64,000 nucleotides of DNA from Sphingomonas sp. IW22 (GCF_041321155.1 NZ_JBGGWB010000005.1:62001-126000); one strand, 5' to 3'; shown: positions 1 to 8,575, counted from the stretch's first letter. Notes: generated by a model not told the origin, from the sequence alone. Made by a program: numbers and translations.

Positions 1-171
1 GGCGTGATCGACCCGACCAAGGTCGTTCGCACCGCGCTTCAGAACGCGGCTTCGGTCGCTGGTCTGCTCATCACCACCGAAGCGGCGGTGAGCGAGCTGC
101 CGGAAGACAAGTCGGCGGCCCCCGCAATGCCCGGTGGCGGCATGGGCGGCATGGGCGGCATGGACTTCTGA
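1..171 (+). CDS. groEL: Chaperonin GroEL, C-terminal end (partial)
   Basis: Only the last 56 codons are in the window; the gene begins upstream of base 1. The translation starts [18 protein letters not shown], the conserved C-terminal equatorial-domain segment of GroEL, and ends in the Gly-Gly-Met repeat tail ([14 protein letters not shown]) that lines the chaperonin cavity. GroEL forms the 14-mer cytosolic folding cage with GroES. A strong hairpin terminator follows about 60 bases after the stop, so groEL is the last gene of its operon. Identification is secure despite the truncation. Confidence 0.97.
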   Translation, partial: GVIDPTKVVRTALQNAASVAGLLITTEAAVSELPEDKSAAPAMPGGGMGGMGGMDF

Positions 172-230
172 TCCCGATCGTCCGGGGCGGCGTTGCTGCC
201 CCGGACACGGAATTGGAAATGCCCGAAAAG

Positions 231-264
231 AAAAGGGCCGGGGGTTCGCTCCCGGCCCTTTTTT
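231..264. terminator. Bidirectional Rho-independent terminator after groEL
   Basis: A 12-bp perfect stem (231-242 with 251-262, core GGGCCGGG/CCCGGCCC) with an 8-base loop is flanked by an A run on the left and a T run on the right. It sits between the groEL stop and the end of the oppositely oriented TraB/GumN gene, so it can end transcription from both sides. Confidence 0.93.
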
Positions 265-290
265 GTGTGTCCCGTCGGCCAGTTAGCCCC

Positions 291-1205
291 TCAATAGGGG
301 ACGCGAACCGCCCGCAACTTGCGTTCGGCCAGCTTGGCCATCACGCTGTCCCGACCCGCCAGGTGGCCCGCGCCGACCGCCAGGAAAACGGTCCCAGGCT
401 TGTCCAGCCGCGTGTCGATCCATTCGGCCCAGCGCGCGTTGCGATCGGTCAGCAGCGCCTCTGCCACTTCGGGGCTGTCGTTCAACCCCTCGTTCATCAT
501 CTTCGCCAGCCGGTCGGGGTCGCCCTTTGCCCAGGCGTCGATCATCGATTCGATCAGCGGCTGGATGCGCGGGAGTTCGGCCACGGTCGAATTGAGCAGC
601 GCGATCTGTGCCGCATCAGGCAGCGATTCGAAAAAGCCCAGCTGCTGTTCCGCCGTCTCCAGCCCGGACACGGGCTTTCGCGCCGTCTTGGCAGCGGCGG
701 TAATCTGGGCCTCCACCCCCTGCGCCGGATCATAACCCAGCTTGATCAGCGGCAGCAGCGACAGGTTGGTCGACGCGAACCACGGATCGGTCCGGTCGAA
801 CGCGTTGGCCGGCAGGCCCAGCGACCCCAGTGCGGCAAGATATGCCTCGCGCTTCTCGGGCGACAGCTTCTCAGGCAGCGATGGCCCGCTATTTGTGATC
901 GCCAGACGCTGGATCAGAACCTGCATCGCCTGTGGCTCCGGCGTCACCATTTCAAGGACGACCTCGTCGCTGGCGTCGAATGCCTTCCGCACGCCCTCGT
1001 CGAACCAGGACAGGCCGGGCTTTAACACATGGATGGTGCCGAACAGATAAATGGTCGTATCGTCGTCGCGAACCATCCACAGCGCAGGATCGGCATCCAC
1101 CGTCGCCGTCGCGGCGGCGGCTGGGGGCGGGGTCTGCGCTGCCAGCGCGACCGGCGATGCCGCCAGCCCCAGCGCGATCACGAATTTGCGCAACGATTTC
1201 GGCAT
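291..1205 (-). CDS. TraB/GumN family protein, exported
   Basis: Codes for about 304 residues. The start is placed at the ATG giving MPKSLRKFVIALGLAASP, which opens a clear Sec signal peptide ending near ALAAQ; an upstream in-frame start would add seven non-signal residues. After an Ala/Pro linker come ALWMVRDDDTTIYLFGTIHV and, near the C-terminus, GAGHLAGRDSV. These are the paired GTIH and GxGHL motifs of the TraB/GumN (PF01963) fold, related to the TIKI metalloprotease family. The protein is expected in the periplasm. The substrate is unknown, and protease activity is not established for most bacterial members. It is transcribed alone, convergent with groEL. Confidence 0.88.
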   Translation of the reverse strand: MPKSLRKFVIALGLAASPVALAAQTPPPAAAATATVDADPALWMVRDDDTTIYLFGTIHVLKPGLSWFDEGVRKAFDASDEVVLEMVTPEPQAMQVLIQRLAITNSGPSLPEKLSPEKREAYLAALGSLGLPANAFDRTDPWFASTNLSLLPLIKLGYDPAQGVEAQITAAAKTARKPVSGLETAEQQLGFFESLPDAAQIALLNSTVAELPRIQPLIESMIDAWAKGDPDRLAKMMNEGLNDSPEVAEALLTDRNARWAEWIDTRLDKPGTVFLAVGAGHLAGRDSVMAKLAERKLRAVRVPY

Positions 1206-1302
1206 CACCAATCCCTTCGGAGCCATGCGTTTGCCGGTGGATAGCCGCTCCCGGCGCGATTGCCAGCCGGATTGCGACCCGCCGCCGGCGCGCGCGGCGA
1301 TT

Positions 1303-1322
1303 GTGAAATCCGCGATTTACAC
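1303..1322. promoter_or_regulatory. Inverted repeat in the divergent intergenic region (candidate operator)
   Basis: The 275-base gap (1206-1480) between the TraB/GumN gene and the divergent amidohydrolase gene carries GTGAAATC-CGC-GATTTACAC, two 8-9 base arms around a 3-base spacer. A symmetric site between divergent starts is a typical place for a repressor or activator. No clear -35/-10 pair could be assigned and the cognate regulator is unknown. The rest of the gap shows nothing else distinctive. Confidence 0.35.
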
Positions 1323-1480
1323 GGCGGCCTTTTCGTTTCACCTTTTACCGCAAGAGGGGGCGCGTTTTCCGGATCATTCGAAAAAGCTTTTGCGCGTGGC
1401 GTCGCGCGGGCCATCGCTTCGGATACGCGCGATCCTACCATTCGCTGGGTTAAGAATCGCTGCGTATCAGGGAGAAGAAT

Positions 1481-2899
1481 GTGAAGCGATCATTGTTGCT
1501 GGGTGCGGCCATGGCGTTGCTGGCCGGCTGTGCCGCCAATGACGGAACGGGAAGCAAGACCGCATCGGCGGGGACCAAGGCGCCGCCGCCGGGCATGAAC
1601 AAGGGCTATTCGCACGACCCGTTCCCGTCGACTTATCGCGCCTATCCAGGCCGCCCGACGCTGATCACCAACGTCACCGTGCTGGATGGCGAAGGTGGGC
1701 GCGTGGATAACGGGCAGGTCCTGTTCCGCGACGGAAAGATCGTGGCGGTTGGCCAGAACCTGGATGCCGGTGGCGCCGATGTGATCGACGGCCAGGGCAA
1801 GTGGGTGACCCCCGGCATCATCGATATCCACAGCCATCTGGGCGATTATCCCAGCCCGTCGGTCGACGCGCTATCCGACGGGAACGAGGCAACCGCACCG
1901 GTCACCGCCGAGGTGTGGGCCGAACATTCGGTGTGGCCACAGGACCCCGGCTTTTCCCGTGCGCTGGCGAATGGTGGCGTGACGACGCTGCAAATCCTGC
2001 CCGGATCGGCTAATCTGATGGGCGGTCGTTCGGTCACGCTCAAGAATGTCTATGCGCGCACCATGCAGGGAATGAAGTTCCCCGGCGCGCCCTATGGCCT
2101 GAAAATGGCATGCGGCGAAAACCCGAAGCGTGTCTATGGCGGCAAGGGGCGTGCGCCGTCGACGCGCATGGGCAATGTCGCGGTCAATCGTGCGACCTGG
2201 GCCAAGGCCGCGGAATATCGCCGCAAATGGGACAAATATGAAACCGACGGCGGCGATGCGCCGACGCGCGACATCCAGATGGATACGCTGCGCGGTGTGC
2301 TGTCGGGCGAGATCCTGGTCCACAACCACTGCTATCGCGCCGACGAGATGGCCATCGTCATGGATATGGCGAAGGAGTTCGGATACCAGGTCTCCACTTT
2401 CCATCACGCGGTCGAAAGCTACAAGATCGCCGACCTGTTGAAGGCGAACGGCGTTTGCTCGGCAGTGTGGGCCGACTGGTATGGCTTCAAGATGGAAAGC
2501 TATGACGCGGTGACCGAAAACCTCGCCATCCTCGACAAGGAGGGGGCGTGCGCGATGATCCATTCGGACGACGCCAACGGCATCCAGCGCCTGAACCAGG
2601 AAGTGGCCAAGGCGATGGCGGCGGGGCGCCGCGCGGGCATGACGATCACGCCCGAACATGCCTGGACCTGGCTGTCCTACAATCCGGCCAAGGCGATGGG
2701 CATTGCCGAGCAGACCGGCAGCCTGAAGCCCGGCAAGATGGCCGATGTGGTGCTTTGGAACGGCGATCCCTTCAGCGTCTATACCCGCCCGGAACGCGTG
2801 TGGATCGACGGCGCGCTGATGTACGACATGAACAATCCCAAAATGCGGCCGGTGGCTGATTTCGAACTGGGCCAGCCCGGCGAAGGAGATGTGAAGTGA
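1481..2899 (+). CDS. Amidohydrolase family lipoprotein
   Basis: 472 residues, GTG start preceded by GGAGAA. The N-terminus MKRSLLLGAAMALLAGCAAN is a lipoprotein signal with lipobox LAGC, so the mature protein is probably lipid-anchored facing the periplasm. The body is a metal-dependent amidohydrolase: a small N-terminal beta domain (about 60-105), then VTPGIIDIHSHLG with the HxH metal pair, later His-rich strands (LVHNHCY, STFHHAVE), the catalytic-type Asp in MIHSDDA, and the C-terminal TGSLKPGKMADVVLW typical of the imidazolonepropionase-like/dipeptidase group. Substrate cannot be told from sequence. The stop overlaps the start of a second amidohydrolase, so the two are co-translated. Confidence 0.9.
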   Translation: MKRSLLLGAAMALLAGCAANDGTGSKTASAGTKAPPPGMNKGYSHDPFPSTYRAYPGRPTLITNVTVLDGEGGRVDNGQVLFRDGKIVAVGQNLDAGGADVIDGQGKWVTPGIIDIHSHLGDYPSPSVDALSDGNEATAPVTAEVWAEHSVWPQDPGFSRALANGGVTTLQILPGSANLMGGRSVTLKNVYARTMQGMKFPGAPYGLKMACGENPKRVYGGKGRAPSTRMGNVAVNRATWAKAAEYRRKWDKYETDGGDAPTRDIQMDTLRGVLSGEILVHNHCYRADEMAIVMDMAKEFGYQVSTFHHAVESYKIADLLKANGVCSAVWADWYGFKMESYDAVTENLAILDKEGACAMIHSDDANGIQRLNQEVAKAMAAGRRAGMTITPEHAWTWLSYNPAKAMGIAEQTGSLKPGKMADVVLWNGDPFSVYTRPERVWIDGALMYDMNNPKMRPVADFELGQPGEGDVK

Positions 2900-4206
2900 T
2901 GCGGGGCCTGAAGCTGATTGCAGCGCTGATGGCGACCGCCGCCGCGCTGCCCGCCGCCGCGCAGGACGTGGCGATCACCAACGCGAAGCTGGTCATCGGT
3001 GACGGTTCCGAGCCGGTCGATGGCGGCACCGTCGTCATTCGCGGCGGCCGCGTCGTCGCGGCGGGCGCGGGTGTTGCCGTGCCGGGCGGGATGCGTAGCG
3101 TCGACGCCGGGGGCCGCTGGGTTTCGCCGGGTATTGTTGCCGGCTTTACCCGCATGGGCGTGGTCGAGGTCGACGGTGTGCGCGATACCGACGATTCCGC
3201 CGCCGCCGGATCGGTGTTCAATGCCGGTCTGGATCTGGCCCCGGCGGTCAATCCGCGCTCGACCCCGATCGCGGTCAACCGGGCGGAGGGGATTACCCGC
3301 GCCGTCGTCGCACCCGATCCGCGCGGCTCGATCTTTGCCGGGCAGGGCGCGGTGATCGATTTGGGCGCCGACATGGATGCGGTGGTGCGACCGCGTGCAT
3401 TCCAGTTCATGGAGTGGGGCGAAACCGGCGCCGACCGCGCCGGTGGCAGCCGCGCGGCGGCAATGGCGATGCTGCGCAACGCCTTTCACGAGGCGCAGGC
3501 CTATCGCCGCAACCCGTCCAGCTATGAGGACCGTGGCAAGGACGCGCTGCTGACGCGCACGGACGCCGCGGCACTTGTGCCCGTGATCGAAGGACGGATG
3601 CCGCTTCTGGTCCATGTCGAGCGTGCGTCGGACATTCTGACGCTGATCGAACTGAAGCGTGAGTTCCCGACGCTTCGCCCCGTGCTGGTCGGCGCGACCG
3701 AGGGATGGACCGTGGCGCGCGAAGTTGCGGCAGCAAAGATCCCGGTCATCGCATCGGCGCTGGCCGACCTGCCGGCCAGCTTCGAAAAACTGGCAGCGAC
3801 CCAATCGAACATCGGACGGCTGAAGGCGGCGGGCGTGACCGTCGGCATCGGCTCGATCAACGATGACGAGGCGCGACAGGCACGGCTGGTCAAGCAATAT
3901 GCCGGCAATCTGGTCGCCCTGACCAAGGTGCCCGGCGCATCGGGGCTTAGCTGGGGTCAGGCGTTCGCCACCATCAGCTCGCTGCCTGCCGAGGCGATCG
4001 GCATGGGTGACGAGATCGGCTCGCTCCGTGCGGGGCGGCGCGGCGACGTCGTGATCTGGGACGGCGACCCGCTGGAGGTCGGCACGGCTGCGACGACGGT
4101 GTTCGTCGACGGCGTCGAACAACCGCTCAGCAACCGTCAGACGCGGCTGCGTGACCGTTATCTCGACCCCAAGGAGGGAACACTCCCCAAGGCCTATCAG
4201 TATTAA
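2899..4206 (+). CDS. Second exported amidohydrolase
   Basis: 435 residues from the ATG overlapping the upstream stop (TGATG); a GTG three bases earlier, 7 bases from AAGGAG, is an alternative start. A Sec signal peptide (MRGLKLIAALMATAAALPAAAQ) precedes an amidohydrolase composite domain (DVAITNAKLVIGDGSEPVDG) and the C-terminal GSLRAGRRGDVVIWDGDPLE. The usual HxH metal pair at the strand-1 position is missing: the equivalent segment reads VSPGIVAGFTRMGVVE. The protein may therefore be a non-catalytic partner of the upstream lipoprotein, or bind metal differently. Its tight coupling to an apparently intact paralogue fits a heteromeric periplasmic pair; that is inference. Confidence 0.85.
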   Translation: MRGLKLIAALMATAAALPAAAQDVAITNAKLVIGDGSEPVDGGTVVIRGGRVVAAGAGVAVPGGMRSVDAGGRWVSPGIVAGFTRMGVVEVDGVRDTDDSAAAGSVFNAGLDLAPAVNPRSTPIAVNRAEGITRAVVAPDPRGSIFAGQGAVIDLGADMDAVVRPRAFQFMEWGETGADRAGGSRAAAMAMLRNAFHEAQAYRRNPSSYEDRGKDALLTRTDAAALVPVIEGRMPLLVHVERASDILTLIELKREFPTLRPVLVGATEGWTVAREVAAAKIPVIASALADLPASFEKLAATQSNIGRLKAAGVTVGIGSINDDEARQARLVKQYAGNLVALTKVPGASGLSWGQAFATISSLPAEAIGMGDEIGSLRAGRRGDVVIWDGDPLEVGTAATTVFVDGVEQPLSNRQTRLRDRYLDPKEGTLPKAYQY

Positions 4207-4224
4207 GGCCAGCGCCTATAAAGA

Positions 4225-4257
4225 GCCGGACGGGTGCGATGGTCGTACCCGTCCGGC
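4225..4257 (+). terminator. Hairpin after the amidohydrolase pair
   Basis: A perfect 11-bp stem (GCCGGACGGGT at 4225-4235 with ACCCGTCCGGC at 4247-4257) around an 11-base loop lies 18 bases after the second amidohydrolase stop. No T run follows, so it may be a weak or Rho-assisted terminator, or may protect the 3' end. Confidence 0.5.
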
Positions 4258-4287
4258 AAGGCGAAGAGGTGACGCGGGACATGGGCA

Positions 4288-4959
4288 TTGGTTGACGCTG
4301 CTGGCTGTTGCGCCGAGACGCGCGCCCGCACGGGCCCGGGTCGACCGCGCGACCCGGCGAAGCTTGATGCGATCCTTGCCGCCGCGCGGGAAAGTTTCCT
4401 CGAACGCGGGTTTCACGCTTCGACCATTGAGGACATTGCCGCACGCGCGGGCGTGTCAAAGGTTACGCTGTACAATCGTTTCGGTGACAAGGAATCGCTG
4501 TTCGAGGCGATGGTCCGGCGCGAAGTGTCACGCATGGACGCCGCCTTCACGCTGCCGGCGGACGGCGAATTGTCGCTGGCGGAACGCCTGACCCAGATCG
4601 GCGCCGCACTTCTGGACGTGATGTTCGATCCCGATCATGTCGCCTTTGACCGGCTGATCGCGGGCGAAATCGCGCAATCACCCAAGCTGGCACGACGCTT
4701 TTTCGAAGCGGCACCGGGGCAATGCCGGGGTGCGCTGGCCCAGATCATTGCCGATGCGGCGCAATCGGGTCTGTTGAGCATCGATGATTCCACCCGAGCG
4801 GCCGAGGACCTCGTCGCGCTTTGGAAGGGGTTCTGCGATTTCGAGTTGAAACTGGGCCTGATCCAGCGGCCCGAGACCGAAGCGATCATAGCGCGCGCCG
4901 CGCGGGGAACGGCCGTGTTCCTGCGCGCCTATGCGCCCAATCAAGGAGCAGGAGGGTGA
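4288..4959 (+). CDS. TetR/AcrR family transcriptional regulator
   Basis: 223 residues. The only in-frame start before the domain is a TTG at 4288 without a strong ribosome binding site, because an in-frame stop lies just upstream. The N-terminal DNA-binding domain is unmistakable: GRPRDPAKLDAILAAARESF, then the helix-turn-helix STIEDIAARAGVSKVTLYNR followed by FGDKESLFEAMV. The C-terminal half is an all-helical ligand/dimer domain of the AefR/TetR_C type. The stop overlaps the region just before the next gene's ATG, so the small lipoprotein downstream is probably in the same transcript. Ligand and targets are not evident. Confidence 0.9.
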   Translation: MVDAAGCCAETRARTGPGRPRDPAKLDAILAAARESFLERGFHASTIEDIAARAGVSKVTLYNRFGDKESLFEAMVRREVSRMDAAFTLPADGELSLAERLTQIGAALLDVMFDPDHVAFDRLIAGEIAQSPKLARRFFEAAPGQCRGALAQIIADAAQSGLLSIDDSTRAAEDLVALWKGFCDFELKLGLIQRPETEAIIARAARGTAVFLRAYAPNQGAGG

Positions 4960-4961
4960 AG

Positions 4962-5309
4962 ATGGTGCGGACGATTTTGGCCGGTGCGGCCATCGCGCTG
5001 CTGACGGCGTGCGGCGGTGGCGAAACCGCCGCGCCGGAAGCGAATCAGATGGGCGCCACTGAAAACGGTGAGGCGCTGAACTATCAGGCAGCGGTTCTGG
5101 ACCTGCCGCCGAATCAGCGCGACGTGGTGATGATCCGCGCGATCCAGGATGCGGGTATCGAGTGCCAGCAGGTCACGGGCAGCGAGCAGATCAAGGGCGA
5201 AGGGCTGGTCTATCGCGCACGGTGCGCCGACGGCGCCAGCCATGTCGTCGCGATCAACGCCGATGGCAACGCCCAGGTCATCAGCGCGGGCGCCGCCGCC
5301 GACCGCTGA
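4962..5309 (+). CDS. Small putative lipoprotein
   Basis: 115 residues. ATG at 4962 follows GGAGG with 6-base spacing and sits three bases after the TetR stop. MVRTILAGAAIALLTACGGG is a lipoprotein signal with lipobox LTAC, so the mature protein starts at Cys and is likely membrane-anchored. The remaining ~95 residues contain two further Cys (ECQQ, YRARCAD) that could form a disulfide. I do not recognise the family. Co-transcription with the TetR gene is likely from spacing, and a terminator follows directly. Confidence 0.8.
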   Translation: MVRTILAGAAIALLTACGGGETAAPEANQMGATENGEALNYQAAVLDLPPNQRDVVMIRAIQDAGIECQQVTGSEQIKGEGLVYRARCADGASHVVAINADGNAQVISAGAAADR

Positions 5310-5331
5310 GCGCGCCGCAAGGGAGGCACAA

Positions 5332-5363
5332 AAAAGGGGGAGGCCGCCGGGCCTCCCCCTTTT
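5332..5363. terminator. Bidirectional Rho-independent terminator
   Basis: A long perfect stem (AAAAGGGGGAGGC at 5332-5344 with GCCTCCCCCTTTT at 5351-5363) with a short loop lies between the convergent lipoprotein and phoX-type genes. A and T tracts on both sides allow termination in both directions. Confidence 0.93.
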
Positions 5364-5385
5364 CGTTTGTGGGCAGTGGCGCCGG

Positions 5386-7857
5386 TCAGAGACCGACGAT
5401 GCCACCGTCATTCTTGCGGATGACCACAACACCCGAACGCGGACGCGTCGTCGCCGGGGCGCTTGAGTTGGTCTGGCTGGCCGGCCACTTGCTGGTCGGC
5501 GCGGTTGGCGTGCCGTCTTCACCCGGATGCTGGATGCCGACGAACAGCGTGCGGCCATCGGGCGTCGAGTCGACGCCGGTGATCTCGCACTCGACCGGGC
5601 CGACAAGGAAGCGACGCAGGCTGGTGCCCGGTGCCGCGCCGATGCGGGTGGTGACGGTGTTGGTCGTGCCGTCCGCCGCCGTGCTGGTCACCGAGCGCGT
5701 GCCGCCATCGCCGACGCGACCGGGGAAGGCGGCCAGCATCTGGTTGTTGGTGACATCGGTAAACGCGCCGTCGTCGGTCTGGATCCACAGCAGCGGATTG
5801 ACCTGACCCGATGCGTTCGACGGGCGACCGAACCACAGGCCGTCGGGGCTGGAATGGTCGTTGTCGGCGGTCAGGCCCGACAGGTTGATGTTGGTCGGAT
5901 CCAGATCCGAACCGGCGGCAAAGACATAGATGTCCCAGGTGAAGCTGGTCGCTTCGGTCGTGTCACCGGCTTCGCGCAGGCGCAGGATGTGCCCATTCCG
6001 GTTGCCGCGCGAGGTGCTGGGCGGATCCTGATACGAACGCGGGTTCGCGGCGTCGACGCGGCTGGCCGAGCGCGACGAGTTGTTGGTCAGGGTCAGGTAC
6101 ATCTCGCCATTGGCGGGGTTGACCGCAGTCCATTCCGGGCGATCCATCGGCGTCGCGGCCGACACGTCGGCGGCGATGCGCGCATGGACCAGCACATCCG
6201 CCTGATCCGCGAAGGGATAGGTTTCGTTGGTGCTGGTGATGGCGCCCTCGCCAAAGACCAGCGGTATCCACTGACCCGAACCGTCGGCATTGAACCGGGC
6301 GACGTACAGCGTGCCGTTGTCCAGATACTTGTCGCCAATCGCCAGACGGTCGGTGGCATTCGCATCCGCCGCGGTCCAGGGTGTCGCCGACACGAACTTG
6401 TACAGATATTCGTTCTGTGCGTCGTCGCCCATGTAAAAGGCGGGCTTCACGCCAGCCTTGAACAGGCCGGGCCAGCAGCCTTCGTGGTTCATGCGGCCAA
6501 GGGCGGTGCGCTTACGCGGCGCCTTGGTCTTGTCATAGGGGTCGATTTCCACAACCCAGCCATATTGGTTCGGCTCGTTGCGGTAATCAGTCGCCGCCGA
6601 GGAGCCGGTGGCCTGTGCGTCCCACTTGCGGAACACGGTGCTGCTCGAATCGGCGGGGGTGACGCTGGCCCAGGCATAGTTGCCGCTGGTGCTGCGAACG
6701 CCATAGCGCGTCAGGGCCGTCACTTCCTTGGCCGAACGACGCGGGTTGTCGGTCGCGGTGGGGCGGCGGAAATAGCCGGCCCAGTTTTCCTCGCACGTCA
6801 GCAGCGAAGCCCAAGGGGTGCTGCCATTGGCGCAGTTGTTGATGGTGCCGCGGCCTGCGGTGGCATCCGGCGAATAAGCGGTGACCAGCAGCGCATTGCC
6901 ACGGCCCGGCCCGCGCATTTCGGTCGGCGTGTTGGGCGTGATGCGGCGATTGAACGTGCTGTTCTGGACATAGGCCCAGCCGCCGGAGCCCTGCACCAAT
7001 TCGACTGCCGACACGCCGTGCGCCTCGATCTCCTTGATCGCTTCGGCTTCGGGGCGGGGGCCGGACGAAACGTTGGTGGGACCGTTCGGGTGCAGATACT
7101 GGACGTTCAGATTCTCATGGTTCTGCATGAGAATGCCGCGCGTGCTGCTGTTGTCGTCGCGTGCGGCCGATGCGTTCAGGCCGAAATAATACAGCGCATC
7201 GCCATGGTCGCCGATGCGGTTGGCGAAATTAGTGTCGGTGCCGTCATTCTTGTACGCCGCTGTGTCCGCCGCGATCGGGTCGCCCAGGCTCGTCAGGACC
7301 GCGACCGAATAGCCGGTCGGAACGGTCACGATATCAGCCTTGGTCTTGGCCACGGCGGTAAAGCCCAGCGCCGCCGGGGTCACGTTGACCGTGGTTTCGG
7401 CCGATGACGACAGGCCCTGCTGGTCGGTGGCGACATAGCGGAAGACCAGCGGGGTCGCAGCCGACACGGCCGGAGCGATGAAGGTCGCGGTCCCGGTGTT
7501 CGCGCCGTTCAGCGTGACGGTCGGACCGGAAACCTGCGTCCAGGCCGAGGTGACGATGCCCCCGTCGTCGGTAACGGTGCTGGTCAGCGAGACCAGACGC
7601 CCGGTCGAGCTGGAGCCGCTGGACCCTGCGGTCACGACCGGCGCGGTATTCCCGTCTTCATCGCCGCCATTGTCGTCGCACGCGGCCAGCACGGCGCCGC
7701 CGAACACGGCCAGCGCAGCCGCCGACACGCCGCCCTTCAGCGTGTCGCGACGTGAATAGCGATGGTCGATAATCTCGCCGAGCGACAGATTGGTCGTCGG
7801 GTTTGTTTCGATGTCGCCGTCGGTATAGCCCGACTCGATTTCCAGCATCTCGCTCAT
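5386..7857 (-). CDS. phoX: PhoX-type alkaline phosphatase (DUF839), Tat-exported
   Basis: 823 residues from the ATG at 7857; a TTG 27 bases further up is in frame but less likely. About 40 residues precede a twin-arginine motif, YSRRDTLKGG, then a hydrophobic stretch ending LAACDD, so it may be a Tat-dependent lipoprotein. A PKD/Ig-like domain (about 70-160: TGRLVSLTSTVTDDGG, YVATDQQGLSS) precedes the PhoX/DUF839 beta-propeller, marked by GDHGDALYYFGL, MQNHENLNVQYLHP, LLTCEENWAGYF, GRMNHEGCWPG, FYMGDDAQNEYLYKF and SPDGLWF. PhoX enzymes are Ca2+/Fe3+-dependent periplasmic or extracellular phosphomonoesterases induced by phosphate limitation. Phosphatase function is inferred from the family. 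No clear Pho box was found; an unexplained palindrome lies about 100 bases upstream. Confidence 0.88.
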   Translation of the reverse strand: MSEMLEIESGYTDGDIETNPTTNLSLGEIIDHRYSRRDTLKGGVSAAALAVFGGAVLAACDDNGGDEDGNTAPVVTAGSSGSSSTGRLVSLTSTVTDDGGIVTSAWTQVSGPTVTLNGANTGTATFIAPAVSAATPLVFRYVATDQQGLSSSAETTVNVTPAALGFTAVAKTKADIVTVPTGYSVAVLTSLGDPIAADTAAYKNDGTDTNFANRIGDHGDALYYFGLNASAARDDNSSTRGILMQNHENLNVQYLHPNGPTNVSSGPRPEAEAIKEIEAHGVSAVELVQGSGGWAYVQNSTFNRRITPNTPTEMRGPGRGNALLVTAYSPDATAGRGTINNCANGSTPWASLLTCEENWAGYFRRPTATDNPRRSAKEVTALTRYGVRSTSGNYAWASVTPADSSSTVFRKWDAQATGSSAATDYRNEPNQYGWVVEIDPYDKTKAPRKRTALGRMNHEGCWPGLFKAGVKPAFYMGDDAQNEYLYKFVSATPWTAADANATDRLAIGDKYLDNGTLYVARFNADGSGQWIPLVFGEGAITSTNETYPFADQADVLVHARIAADVSAATPMDRPEWTAVNPANGEMYLTLTNNSSRSASRVDAANPRSYQDPPSTSRGNRNGHILRLREAGDTTEATSFTWDIYVFAAGSDLDPTNINLSGLTADNDHSSPDGLWFGRPSNASGQVNPLLWIQTDDGAFTDVTNNQMLAAFPGRVGDGGTRSVTSTAADGTTNTVTTRIGAAPGTSLRRFLVGPVECEITGVDSTPDGRTLFVGIQHPGEDGTPTAPTSKWPASQTNSSAPATTRPRSGVVVIRKNDGGIVGL

Positions 7858-7959
7858 TCGTCTGATCCCCAATCCTAGCCCCAAAAGGCGTGACCCCAGG
7901 TCCCTGTCGCGTGTGGCGGTGCCAGCTTACGCGCCGATGCACAACGGGTTACGCGACGA

Positions 7960-7975
7960 CGTCATTTCCATGACG
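7960..7975. promoter_or_regulatory. Palindrome between phoX and the divergent T2SS-like genes
   Basis: CGTCATTTCCATGACG is a perfect 6-bp inverted repeat around 4 bases. It lies in the 181-base gap between divergent starts, 103 bases from the phosphatase ATG and 63 from the next gene. It resembles half of a Pho-box element (GTCAT) but is inverted rather than directly repeated, so assignment to PhoB is unsupported. Confidence 0.35.
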
Positions 7976-8038
7976 GGTTTGCGACACCGCGTGTCGGGAC
8001 TCGCACGGCGCGGCAACAAGCGCTAGGCGCGCGGCGTG

Positions 8039-8575
8039 ATGGAGCCACAACCGCTGCCTCAACCGGACCCTGCGCCCAGCCTGGCCGAGCGTGTCGGTGC
8101 GCTGATCGGGGGAGCGGACGATGCGCCGTCGCCGAGGCGGGGCGGGGCGATCCGTCTGGCGATCATGTTGGCATTGCTGCTGCCCGCCGGGCCGCTGCTG
8201 ACGATTGCGGCGGCGGAGTGGTGGACGGTTCGAACGCGAGCGGTGATGGTCGCGCAGGCGGACAGCCCGGCGGCGCGCGACGCGGCGGCACAGCAGGCGG
8301 AACGGCGTGAACTGGCGCGGCTGGGCGGCACGTCTTTTGCTGGCGCAATCGACCGAATCGCGCGCCTCTTGCCACCTGAGGACCGGCTGGCCACGGCCGA
8401 ACTGAGCATCGATGGCGAAGCTCCTGCGCAATTGGGTGCCGAAATTGCCACCATCGATCCCGACCGGCTGCGTGCGGCGCTGGCCCGCGACTCGTCGACC
8501 GGCGCGCTGCGCGTCGAGGGGGAGCGGCAGGGCGACGGCGTGATGATCGTGACCGTCGCGGGGGGGCGCCCGTGA
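8039..8575 (+). CDS. Single-pass membrane protein, GspL/PilN-like periplasmic domain (tentative)
   Basis: 178 residues from ATG 8039 (GTG at 8036 also possible); no strong Shine-Dalgarno. A Pro-rich cytosolic N-terminus of ~40 residues is followed by one membrane segment (IRLAIMLALLLPAGPLLTIA), an Ala/Gln/Arg-rich probable coiled coil (about 75-100) and a small alpha/beta domain. FAGAIDRIARLLPPEDRLAT resembles the start of the ferredoxin-like periplasmic domain of GspL/PilN. The last codons overlap the next gene by 4 bases, and that gene looks GspM/PilO-like. Together the three genes have the N/O/P-like order of a secretion-platform module. Family assignment is inference from topology and neighbours. 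Confidence 0.55.
   Translation: MEPQPLPQPDPAPSLAERVGALIGGADDAPSPRRGGAIRLAIMLALLLPAGPLLTIAAAEWWTVRTRAVMVAQADSPAARDAAAQQAERRELARLGGTSFAGAIDRIARLLPPEDRLATAELSIDGEAPAQLGAEIATIDPDRLRAALARDSSTGALRVEGERQGDGVMIVTVAGGRP

Noticed and set aside
129..171. Gly-Gly-Met repeat at the groEL 3' end.
   Set aside because: This is the normal C-terminal tail of GroEL, not an independent repeat element.
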